64,000 nt of DNA from Peronospora farinosa (Eukaryota > Oomycota > Peronosporomycetes > Peronosporales > Peronosporaceae): positions 1-64,000 of the forward strand of contig CANTFK010000921.1 in the NCBI GenBank assembly GCA_947646735.1, given 5' to 3'. The notes beneath the pieces are model-generated. The model searched no databases. It was not told the DNA's origin and saw nothing but the letters and a program-made list of their open reading frames with translations. Positions 42,902 to 52,957 of this stretch are shown here, in pieces. The position numbers and the translations under genes are program-made. The first letter of the stretch is position 1. Every line of letters starts with the position of its first letter.

Positions 42902-44848
42902 TCACTGTGTGTTGCCGCTCCCAGTGATGAGGTATCCCTCATCACCTTGAAGATCGAAGTGACAAAGAACATGCCACTTCGCGCCCTAGTTGATTGTGGG
43001 GCTTCGAACACTTTTGTTCGACGCCAATCGCTAGATGATCGTAGGCTCAAATATGTTGAGCGCGAGACCCCTCCAACGAGGATGACGGTGCGCCTTGCAA
43101 CTGGCGCATACGTAACAGTAAAGAAACATGTAGTGGGAATTCACTACACGCTTGAAGGCAAAAAGTACGATGATGATTTCATCGTACTTGATCTGGATGA
43201 CAAATTGGATGTCATCCTAGGATTACCATGGCTAAGAAGGTACGAGCCATGGGTCAGCTGTCAGCATCGAACCGTGAAGATGCCTGCCGCTTGTTCATCA
43301 GATGGCCATCTGATGAACGTCTTGGAGCGTTCACAAGCGTGTGAATGTATTACGAGTGAGTGTGATGGCCTCACTTGTGGTTCGGTCGTTTGTACGACTG
43401 CACAAGAACTCAGCGTGACAGACAGTCACACTGTGGAGCAAGCTGCCGGCGGCTGTGCACAAGCACAGGCAGCGCCGAAGGTCCACCACTCGAATAAGTC
43501 GAGTGGACCGGGACATGAATGTTCGCCTAGAGGGCAGCATTCTCCGAAGAGTAAACCGGTTGCCCAGAAGCGGCAACACGGTAATCCTAGATCAACTGGA
43601 GAGTTGATCGTAGAGGATCTCGCTGTGGTTGCGCCACCAGAGCTAGAGGAAGTCGATGGAACAAGTTCCATCGAGCCTGTGGGAATAAGTCCCCAGGAAA
43701 TAATCACTGAGGGAATAAGTCCCCAGTGCCCTGAGGGAATAAGTCTCCAGAAAGTAACCGAGACGTTGAACGTCTTGGTTAATGACGGACCAAACGTAGG
43801 CGCTTATACGCTTGATCTGACCGCGCCTCCGAAGTTAACTTCGGAGATAACTCAGCTGCCTACGCTAGTGCCTAAAAGGCTCTTGCGTGATCTGCGTAGT
43901 GGCAAAGTTAAGCAGATGTGTCTGCTCGTCGCAGAGGATATGTACATGACTGACATTCGGTAAGCAACAGTTTTTGCCGAGAACGAACGGGTTCTCAGCA
44001 GCTCATCAATGGACAAGAGTTTCCTGACTCGGATAGAGCGATATACATCGCAATCCTGGGAGTCACTAAAGCCAAATCCTTTGTATAAGGATTTGGTCGA
44101 AGTCAAGGATGTATTCCCTGAATCTGTTCCGTGCGAGTTACCTAAGTATAAAGGTACTCGACACCAGATCGACCTAGTTCCTGGCACAAAATATTGTTTC
44201 ATGGAGCAGTGGCCACTGCCTCGGGAGCAGGTCGAGGCGATCGACAAGTTCTTTGTCGATCGCCTAGCATCGGGCCATGTGAGGGAGTCGACTTCACCTC
44301 ACAGCTCTCCGACCTTCTGTGTGCGCAAGGCCACAGGAGGGTGACGGATAGTGCACGCGTTCAATAAGTTGAACGCTGCAACGATACCGGCGCAAACGCC
44401 GATACCGAGAAAGGACGTAATCATAGATGGTATGTATAAGAGTACCATCTTTTCGTCCATGGATCTGATGGATGGTTTCTACCAGATCCTAATGCGTGAA
44501 CGGGACATCCCGTACACAGCAGTGAGCACTCCCAGTGGTATGCTCTGGGAATGGTTGGTGATGCCGCAAGGGCTCAGTAATGCACCAGCCACATTCAATA
44601 GATGTGTTTCACATCTATTGAGACCGGTGCGCGAATTCGCACCGAGTTACTTTAATGATGTGTTTGTCTATAGCCGGGCTATGGACGATAAGCAGACGTG
44701 GAAGTCCATAGACTCGACGTACGTTAGGTTATTACACTTATGCGCGAGCATAAGTTTTACGCCAACCTCAAGAAGTGTATATTCGCAGCTAGCGAAATAC
44801 CACTTTTTGGGTGCATCGTCGGAAAGAACGGCGTACGCCCTGATCTAG
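42902..44848 (+). pseudogene. Protease, linker and RT palm (family A)
   Basis: Protease motif LRALVDCGASNTF and fold end LDVILGLPWLRRYEPWVS; the linker has repeated GISPQ units; RT follows (RHQIDLVPGTKYCF, MPQGLSNAPATFNR). The catalytic box reads YFNDVFVYS: the first Asp of the pair is Asn, so RT would be inactive even if the stops (TAA 43961, TGA 44342) were read through. The frame is lost near 44720. Confidence 0.88.
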
Positions 44849-46560
44849 AAAAGATTAAGGCGAACACCGACTGGCCAGTGCCAGTCGATTTTAAGGTACT
44901 AAAGAAGTTCCTTGGGCTAGTGGCGTACTTGCACAAGTACTCGCGCAATTACGCCGAAATGACAGTACATCTTTCTTGTTTACTCAAGAAAAATGTAAAG
45001 TGGAATTGGAACGCTAACTGTCAGCATTCCTTTGAACGTATCCAGCAAAGCTTGATGCAATCGCCAGAACTGGCGATTGCCGATCAAGACAGACCATTTC
45101 ATGTGGTCTGTGACGCCAGCGATTTTGCAATCGGCTGTGCACTGATGCGATATGATACAGACGGCACAGAGCGTGTCGTCTGTTATCAATCGCGTCAGCT
45201 GCAACCGGCTGAGCGCAACTACCCGGTGCATGACAAGGAACTCCTTGCCATGAAGTATGCACTGGCTAAGTTTCGCGTCTATATTTTAGGAGATAGACCT
45301 AGTATTGTGTATACAGACCATGCTTCACTACGCACGGCTATAAACAGTCTACACCTCTCGCAACGTATGGCGAGATGGTTGTCGTTCTTCGCGGAGTACA
45401 ACTTCTCCGTGGAGTATAAACCGGGACGACTTAACGTCGTCGCCGATGCTCTCTCACGTCGGCCTGACCTAGAGCCGACAGTGCAATCCGACAGTGATGT
45501 GAACACCACTGTCGCTACGCTGAGTACCAGCGTCTTGTCGTCAATCTTGCTCGACGACATTAGAAGGGCATGCGCACAAAATAATGATCTTGTACGCCTG
45601 GTGGAGTACCTCAAGGACCCATCCACGCAAGCTAAGAAGCGCTTGCCTGCCATGTATTAATCTTCTCTACATCGATACACCCAGCGGAATGGTTTACTGT
45701 AATACATAGCCGTCAACAACGACACGCCTCGTGTCGTTGTACCGCCACAACATGATCTCAAGTTACGGATCATGTTTGAGTTTCACGATGCACCAGTTAG
45801 TGGATATTGCGTCCGTGAAACGACTTATCTCACGGTCAGTCACGTTTTTTACTGGCCACGCCAGTATAAGTTCCCGCGCAAGTACGTGCGTGCTTGCGAG
45901 GTGTGTCAACGAGTGAAACCTAGTCCTTCACTACGTGCACCATTGCAGCCTCTACCTGTTCCGGCAGAGTGCTGAGAGTCCGTATCAATGGACTTCGTCT
46001 TTGGGTTTCCCAAAGACGCTCACGGGAATAATGGTATTCTCGTGTTTGTAGACAGGTTCAGCAAGATGGTACATCTTGTTGCTGTACCTGAGTCGATCAC
46101 AGCAGAGGGCTGTGCTCGAGTGTTTATCGATACAATCTTTCGATTGCACGGTTTACCCCGTGAACTTGTGTCCGATAGGGAACCCCGGTTCACGGCTGAG
46201 TTTTGGCGTTCCGTGTTCAAAACACTTGGAACACGGCTCACAATGTCTACTTCTGACCATCCAGAAACCGATGGTCAGACTGAACGCGCCAATCGCATCC
46301 TCGAAGAGATTCTTCGAGGTTACGTCCACTCTTTTACGAGTTGGAGTGAGTTCTTGTCGATGGTCGAATTCGCCATCAACAACTCAGTCCATGCGTCCAC
46401 GACGCATACACCGTTCTACGTTTATGGCCTTCGCCATCCACGTGTACCCATCTTAGTAGAGGGTGACTCTAATTTAAGGGGGGGGGAAGGACTCGCTCGA
46501 GCGAGAGCCAATCTGGCTCTTGCTCATCACGCGACGACGTTATGGTCGACGCGAAAGTAA
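44740..46560 (+). pseudogene. RT thumb, RNase H and integrase (family A)
   Basis: One reading frame with stops at 45658 and 45973, and at least one more near 45700. RNase H: VVCDASDFAIGCALMRYD, YTDHASLRTAINS, ADALSRRPD. Integrase finger: FHDAPVSGYCVRETT, where the second His is Tyr, and CEVCQRVK. Core residues remain: MDFVFGF, LVSDREPRFTAEFW, HPETDGQTERANR. The end has a G9 purine tract (46478-46486). Confidence 0.87.
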
Positions 46561-46915
46561 CCGAAGTCGTACCATTCGACTTCGGTGAAGAGGAAGAGAG
46601 TAAGAGCGATGACGCTCTTGCTGATAACGATGCTGAAGATATCAGCATCGTTAGAGGTATCACAAGTGAGAACAGTAATGTTCTCACTGAATTAGTAACC
46701 GATGTCTCTGCAGTGCACTTACAATGCCAAAAGCAACGAGTCAGCTGAGGATTTCCTGCTGACTCGTGAAGCGTTAGTCCGTTTCGTGCAAGACTCCTCG
46801 CAGAAGTGGTGGATAAGCAAACGCGAAACGCAGACAATAATGGAAGGGCAAATGCTCAGACATTTATTGTAGGTGATTTAGTTTTACTGTCAACAGTAAC
46901 CTACCTAAACATGTA

Positions 46916-47695
46916 GTGACTCACGTGGGAAGAAATAAATTGTTGCCCAAGTACATCGGCCCGTTTCGTGTATTGCGCCGCCTAGGCAACGTATACACTA
47001 TCGAGTTGCCACGCAGGATGCGTACGCATCCTACGTTTTTCGTGAGACGTCTTCGTCCGTACGTTCAGTACGCGGCTTCTTCGAACGACGAAGATAGCTA
47101 TTATTCTCAAGAATCCTCTTCAAATTCTTGTTGTCACGAAACAAATTCGATACCTGGTCGTGTAGAGATGAGATCGTCCCATGATATAGGACGATCTCCT
47201 GACGAGCTGTCGCCAGCTCGTTACTTCGAGAATGAAGTCGCCGTTCATTCTCCAATAGTGCGACAGCATTGTTTGCCCAAGACCTCTCATGGTCAAACCC
47301 AAGCTGTCGCACAATGTCCTCTAAGCGGCGACGCTTATCCCGTTCGTGATCAACATCACAACGGAGCTCATGAGTTACACGGGCAAACCCGTCTAACTCA
47401 GCAGCCAAGTCCGATGAAAGAATCGGACAGGGTTTTTCCTCCACCACCGCATCCGCTGGTGGACTCCCATGGTGGGAAGCGCTTCCTCGTGGAACGCTTA
47501 CTAAAGCACCGCGAGGTGAAGGGACGTCGGACGAGTTATCTCGTCCGGTCGCGTGGCTATCCGCCTTCGACGCATTGCTGGGAACCTCGGGACCAACTGA
47601 TGGCTGACGTTCCCGGCCTTGTCGAACAACACGACAAGGGACACCCGATGGTGAAGAAGGACCATCGGAAAAATGAGCGCCCAGCGCGCTCGTAA
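46916..47695 (+). CDS. GPY/F module and chromodomain (family A)
   Basis: About 259 codons without an ATG start; part of pol. LLPKYIGPFRVLRRLGNVY and HPTFFVRRLRPYV are the GPY/F segment; the chromodomain is near the end (KRFLVERLLKHREVKGR, SRGYPPSTHCWEPRDQL). The opposite strand carries the coiled-coil part of the antisense gene. Confidence 0.8.
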   Translation: MTHVGRNKLLPKYIGPFRVLRRLGNVYTIELPRRMRTHPTFFVRRLRPYVQYAASSNDEDSYYSQESSSNSCCHETNSIPGRVEMRSSHDIGRSPDELSPARYFENEVAVHSPIVRQHCLPKTSHGQTQAVAQCPLSGDAYPVRDQHHNGAHELHGQTRLTQQPSPMKESDRVFPPPPHPLVDSHGGKRFLVERLLKHREVKGRRTSYLVRSRGYPPSTHCWEPRDQLMADVPGLVEQHDKGHPMVKKDHRKNERPARS

Positions 47696-48753
47696 AGGGA
47701 TTTCAAAGTAGCAATCCCTTCACGCATCTCAGAATAGATGCGAGCTCTCCACCAGGGCTTAGTAAGGAGGTACGCCTTCTTAGGCGCTCTTGACGAGGTT
47801 CTCAGGCACCCCGGGCATGGGTCGCCCCAAGAGAGGCATAACAGGCCTGCCTCTCTAGATAACCGGTGCAAAGGATAGCATGCACCGGAAGTACTTCGTT
47901 TCTCAAACTTATTGCGGCTAGCATAAAGTCTTTGGAACCAAGCCTCTTTCCCAACGTTTAAAACGTTGGTGATAAACGCGTTCCAAGATTGGAGGAACGC
48001 GTCAGCCTCACGCTTCTTGTGTGGGCCATACCATCGATGTTCAAGAAACACATCGATGTAATAGTCGTTCTTAGTGCGAAAGTTCTTCGCACTGGCGTCA
48101 AGGCGGTAAAGCTTTGACGCATCAAACAACGGTATGGGGAATCGTTCGTTGGTCTTTCCAGACCAACGATCAAGCAGATGCTTGGGTAGCATCCATGGCT
48201 TTCGATCAGGAGCAATACGCAATACGTTGCGGTCTAAAACCTCCTGCGTGGTGTCAAAAGAAGTACCGACACCACGAGCATTAGTGCCAACAGAAGTACC
48301 GACACTACGAGCATTGATATCAGTAAAAGCACTGACATCACCCTTACCGTCCCCAATCAAGTCACTATCCCTCGACTCGTTTGGTGAGTCGTCTGATTCA
48401 TCAGACGACCCGAACATTTCACGGTACATTGATTCACTCAATGTACCACGATCCCTCTTCGTAGCATTAGACGACGAGGTATCACCCCGGGGAGAGCCCG
48501 GGAGTGGAATAGGTGACTTTGAGCCGGATGCGTGATCCGACTCACCAGAGTAGTCAACGACTAACTCTGGGTCAACATCTTCACGTGTCGAAGCGCCACG
48601 TGAACCTGCAATTGGCGTTGCAGGCTGATGTTGACTTCCAGCAGGCACATTAGTGTCTGTCTGCTAAGGATGTGAAGCCTCAGTAGCGGCTGCACACAGG
48701 CGTGCAGCCGAGTTCTTAACTGCCTTGGCAGCGACGCGCATTGACTTAGTCAT
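47031..48753 (-). pseudogene. Antisense 3' gene of family A, decayed
   Basis: ATG at 48753, 97 nt inside the 3' LTR. The frame has a TAG at 48664-48666, then runs 363 codons to 47557. It contains DPELVVDYSGESDH, acidic FGSSDESDDSPNESRDSDL, RFPIPLFDASKLYRLDAS and ADAFLQSWNAFITNV. After a frameshift, 47447-47031 continues with coiled-coil sequence (DHERDKRRRLEDIVRQLG; LHDQVSNLFRDNKNLKRIL) and a basic tail. The layout matches the intact family B gene; DAFLQSWNAFI is close to DALQRSWCAFI in the family C copy at 63626. Function unknown. Confidence 0.7.
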
Positions 48754-48849
48754 AGCGTGAAAATTGTTGGAATAAAAGAAACCCAACAAGTGCTCCTTTC
48801 ACATAGTCACTAAACAGTCACTAATGTGACTGTTGGTTGGGGGGGGTGA

Positions 48850-49302
48850 TGTAACGGGGTGAGCCCGTTACATAATATTGTCACTTATATGAAGTGTCAC
48901 TAAAAATATTATTATACTAATGATATTTGACAATATTATCTTTTATTATAATATTGTCCCTAGATCTCCTTGAAGTTGGAGATGCCTCTTTAATTGGTTA
49001 ATATGGGCCATCATATCAACCAACGCGCTGACCAATGACCGATGGACGCGCGCAATGAGTGAAGGGCAAGTTGTCAACATACATAGTTGTAGTTTAATAT
49101 AGTTAACATAGGTTATAACAGATTAGTTTTATTAGATAGTTAACTATATTAAATACAGTTCTCTTTTCCTCTACTTCTAAGCTGTCGTTTTGAAGCTTCC
49201 TCTGCCTCTTGTGTAAGAGAGGTTTTGTGGCACCTGATTTTACTGCCATCAGGGAAGGTAAACTATACTATTATCAGTATAGTCGTAGGGTGCCCCATTA
49301 CA
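48850..49302 (+). repeat. Family A 3' LTR
   Basis: 453 bp, TGTAACGGGGTGAGC to GGGTGCCCCATTACA, preceded by a G-run polypurine tract. Its last third resembles the A0 LTR more than its own 5' LTR. Confidence 0.92.
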
Positions 49303-49716
49303 ATGATCGTCCTTGGTTTCCTTAATCATATGAAGAAGCTCCAAGGTCGCGCTGTAGTAGGTCCAAAAAAGTTGAGCTGAGGCAGCCGCCAAGCGTTGCT
49401 TTTCTATCAGTATCGTATTTTATTTTCTACGCAAAGCTGCTTCTTCTTCTCGGCAGTCCATCTAAGCTTTTTCTCTTCTTTTAGCTGCTTTCTTTCCTTT
49501 CTTCTTCTTTGCTTGCTCCATGTCTGCTCTGGTGCGACGCTTTTTCTTCTGAGGCAGTATTGGGGCCTCCCCCTCCTCCTCTCGGGAACCATTCTCGGAG
49601 CCATTCAGAGCAGCGAGTGCTTCTTACTTTGACTGAGTGGGTTTTGGTGGAAAAAATTATAGTCCGGCTTACGCATCACTCGTAATTGTAGAGTCGTTGA
49701 AGTCAGAGTCACTCAT
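49303..49716 (-). pseudogene. N-terminal part of the host gene split by element A
   Basis: Minus strand, ATG at 49716: MSDSDFNDSTITSDA, interrupted by three in-frame TAA codons, then ALAALNGSENGSREEEGEAP, a nuclear-localisation-like KKKRRTRADMEQAKKKK and, after a frameshift, LRWTAEKKKQL, resembling a Myb/SANT-type start. The last stretch before element A reads LAAASAQLFWTYYSATLELL. Probably continued at 41160-40819. Confidence 0.5.
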
Positions 49717-49932
49717 GGTCAAAGGAACCACGAATCGAACCGAAAACTCTTGGAGAATGTTGCATATATGTTACAGCTTAAATAGCTTACTTAGTGAGTA
49801 CCCGTAGTCATTAATCAAAAGCCTCAAAAATTCAATTTTAAAGGCGTTTTGTCTCGCCCACAAACTCAACAGCAGGGTAAGAGGAGGTACTAAAGTTTTA
49901 TTAAATCATAAAAGCGCTAAATTGAGTGTATG

Positions 49933-50533
49933 TGTAACGGGCTCATAGTTACACGGTTCGTTAAGTATCGAATACTTAACGGGCAGGTCTAAATGGGTAC
50001 GGGTTACCTTAGAACTGCCACTTGGGTGAGGCACATCAATGTGACCCACCCTCGTGAATGTGATATCCATGTATGGGTTCACATTCAACGAGGATGACGC
50101 CAATTGGGACTGGGCGTCATGATGACGCTTCAGACAGACGTCATGAGTGAGCTTTTATATATTTTAAGCTCGCACGTAAGGATACGCTTCTAAAGAGACG
50201 CTTATTCGATTTTACATCTGACCAATCAGTAGTTAGATTGATACTTAGTTAATTTCTATTTATTGTAAGTCAGTCTTGAATTTGCTACATCACACTCACT
50301 GCGCACGAGAAGACTAAGGCAGGTTTCGTGACGCAGTTAGGTGCTTGTTCTGAAGTTCGTTGCGCGTATCGCTTAAAAGCGACCGGCAACGTCTGGCACT
50401 GCGCTTTAAGCGCCGACCACCACCACCACCACCACCGCACGCGGAGTTAAGACTGTATACCCGCGCTTCCTCACTCTGCTCGAAGGTGTGTGCTCGTTGC
50501 ACGTTCCAGCATCTTTTGTATTGCCCGTCTACA
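49933..50533 (+). repeat. Solo, diverged family B-like LTR
   Basis: 601 bp, TGTAACGGGCTCATAG to TTGCCCGTCTACA, same orientation as 1297-1898, flanked by GTATG and GAATG (an imperfect duplication). Contains a (CAC)n run near 50420. Hairpins are kept, although their sequences differ from family B. Confidence 0.85.
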
Positions 50534-50852
50534 GAATGAATTACCGCTTCTTATAACTCAATAATACTTCAGAAAAAAAAACTTAGATACCGTTTATAAT
50601 CTTGGTCTTTGACAAGATGTGCCAGAAGCTTGAAGACTTATAACTAGACGCTACAGCAAGAAGTGTAGTGTCGTGTAATTGTTTAATATGCATTCACCAA
50701 GTTAAAAGAGTTTTTTTGTGGAATGAGTTAATAAAATAGGATAACAATTGTCAACCCATCACAATACTTCGCTGAACGTATAAAATTAGCATTTTGGTGA
50801 CGTAAAGCGAAAGGAAGCTGTGACATGTTCTTGACTGACAGAAGGGCTTTCT
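50534..50852. other. No gene seen
   Basis: About 320 bp of AT-rich sequence between two LTRs. Confidence 0.4.
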
Positions 50853-51814
50853 TGGTGAAGTGCTGTTTAAATTTGGAGACCCCAAAGGCCAGTTGGATTC
50901 GGTGTATAAGAGACCGTGTATCAGCGAGAGGAGACCAGAGAGACAGGGGGCTTCGAGGGGAAGTGACCGTTGGCGGAAAACAAATTGCAGGACTCACATA
51001 AGAGAAATCATTACCAGAGTACCGTTTAGCCGGTACCGAACTAAATCGGCGACGATTCCCTTTGGAAGGCCCGGTATAGTGTTGGTAGACCTCGGTCAAG
51101 TGTTGGTTGACCTCGGTCCCTCATCGGTCTACCTGGGTCCCTCGGTGGTTGACCTCGGTCCCTCATCGATCGACCTGGGTCCTTTAGTGGTAGACCTCGG
51201 TCCCTTATCGGTCGACCTGGGTCCTTCAGTGGTAGACCTCGGTCCCTCATCGGTTTTCCTGGGTATTTCAGTAGTAGAACTCGGTTTCTCAGTGGTAGAA
51301 CTCGGTGTCTCATCGGTCAACCTCGTTCCCTAAGTAGAAGAATTCAGTCCCTAAGTGGTAGACCCGGTCCTTTATCGGACTACCTGGGTCCCTCAGTAGT
51401 AGAACTCGGTCCCTCAGTGGTAGACCCGGTCCCCCATCGGTCTACCTGGGTATCTCGAGGTTCAGCCACTCCTAACCAGTCAACACAAGGATTATACTAG
51501 TCGACACAAAGAATCAGGGCTTGAGACAAGAATAGAGGAATGAAGTTCAAAGGATAGGACTACATTAAATGCTACTCAATTTGAGATCTATGTGACACGA
51601 CTCCGTCGTCCTAAAAGAACTTGCTCTAAGCTACCCACCTGTTCCGGGAAGGGATACACTTTGGCCCCCCGTTGAAGACAGCTGCGTGGATAAGTATAAG
51701 TGCGAAAGAACTTCAGCATATATTTGTCCTGTGAGTTTGTTCGAGTAGCAACCCCCCAAGACCCGCTATCGAAAGCGGTCTCCCTCACCTCACGGTCCGG
51801 GAGCTAAGCAAAGG
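50853..51814 (+). repeat. Truncated older family E LTR (E0)
   Basis: Aligns with the first ~800 bp of the E LTR, ending at CGGTCCGGGAGC..AAAGG, where element E begins. Its 21-bp minisatellite (about 51075-51450) is longer than in E. It appears to have been cut by insertion of E. Confidence 0.75.
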
Positions 51815-52957
51815 TGTGGTGAAGTGCTAATTTTGTGATATGGAGGTCCCGGACTCCAGTTGGATTCAAAGTATAGGCCGTGGGTCAGGGACAGGGGACC
51901 AGAGAGACAGGGGCCTCAAATGGGGAGCGACCGTTGGTGGAGGACAATCCGCAGGATTCGCCGAAGAAAAATCAGTATCAGGGTACCGGTTAACCGGTAC
52001 CAAAGGGAGTTGATCATGGTCGCTCATTGATCGACCTGGCCCCTCGTTGGTCGACCCGGTCCCTCATTGGTAGATCTGGGTCCCTCATTGGTAGACCTGG
52101 TCCCTCGTCGGTCGACCCGGTCCCTCATTGGTCGACCCAGTCCCTCGTTGGTCGACCCGGTCCCTCATCGGTCGACCTGGGTCCCTCGTTGGTTGACCTG
52201 GGTCCCTCATTGGTTGACCTGGGTCCCTCATTGGTCGACCTCGGCCCCTCGGGGTTCAGCGACTCCGGACCAGTTAATACAAGGATCAGACCAGTCGACG
52301 CAAGGAATCAGAGCTTCAGGCAAGGATAGAGTAAAGGAGTTAAAAGGATAGGACTATATTAAATACTACTCAATTTGCGATCTACGTGGCACGACTCCGT
52401 CACCCAAGAAGGACTTGTTCTAAGTTACTCACTGTTCCGGGAAGGGATATATTTTGGCCCCCCGTCGAAGACAGTTGTGTAGCGAAGTTCAAGGGCGAAT
52501 AGAGCTCCAGGATATATTTGGCCTGTGAGCTCGTTCGAGTAGCAACACCCCCCAAGACCCGCTATCGGAAGCGGTCTCCCTCACCTCAAGGTCCGGGAGC
52601 AACGTAAAGGTCAGGTGGTTAATACCCCTGAAACAGAAGGAAAAGGCCAGGGACGACAAGCTTCCTGAAGAATTTGGCTCTAAGCCCTCTCTCGACAAAG
52701 TCGACCGAGTGGCCACCTACCGGCCCACCAAGTGAAGCATATCCACTCGAAGCCCCCCCCCAGGTCTACCTCTTTCAAGACAGACATCTACAACTTCACC
52801 CAAGTCTTTCGAAGAGTTCAACCCGCCAAACGAAGGGTACACAAGGTGAGAGAAGGTCCATACAAGGCATCGGGGTACCCCCTCCGACAGTCGGCAGTCC
52901 GGCACAGTGAGTGGTTTGGGGTCTCATCATACAATTTTGAGAACCCACTCCACCACA
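51815..52957 (+). repeat. Family E 5' LTR
   Basis: 1143 bp with ends TGTGGTG and CACCACA. Carries about eleven 21-bp units (52030-52255) of the type GACCTGGGTCCCTCATTGGT. Confidence 0.9.

Larger units (their letters stand above)
41161..49302 (+). mobile_element. Complete but decayed Ty3/Gypsy element, family A
   Basis: 8.1 kb with LTRs of about 455 bp, primer-binding site, gag, frameshift signal, protease, RT, RNase H, integrase, chromodomain and a decayed antisense gene, in the plus direction. The 5' LTR lacks the terminal TG and no target duplication is found. Stops: TAG 41878, TGA 42555, TAG 42899, TAA 43961, TGA 44342, TAA 45658, TGA 45973. Confidence 0.92.

Noticed and set aside
52027..52351. 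Plus-strand ORFs coding repeated VDLGPSL heptapeptides in E LTRs
   Set aside because: They are translations of the 21-bp minisatellite inside the LTR; no start context or flanking domain.
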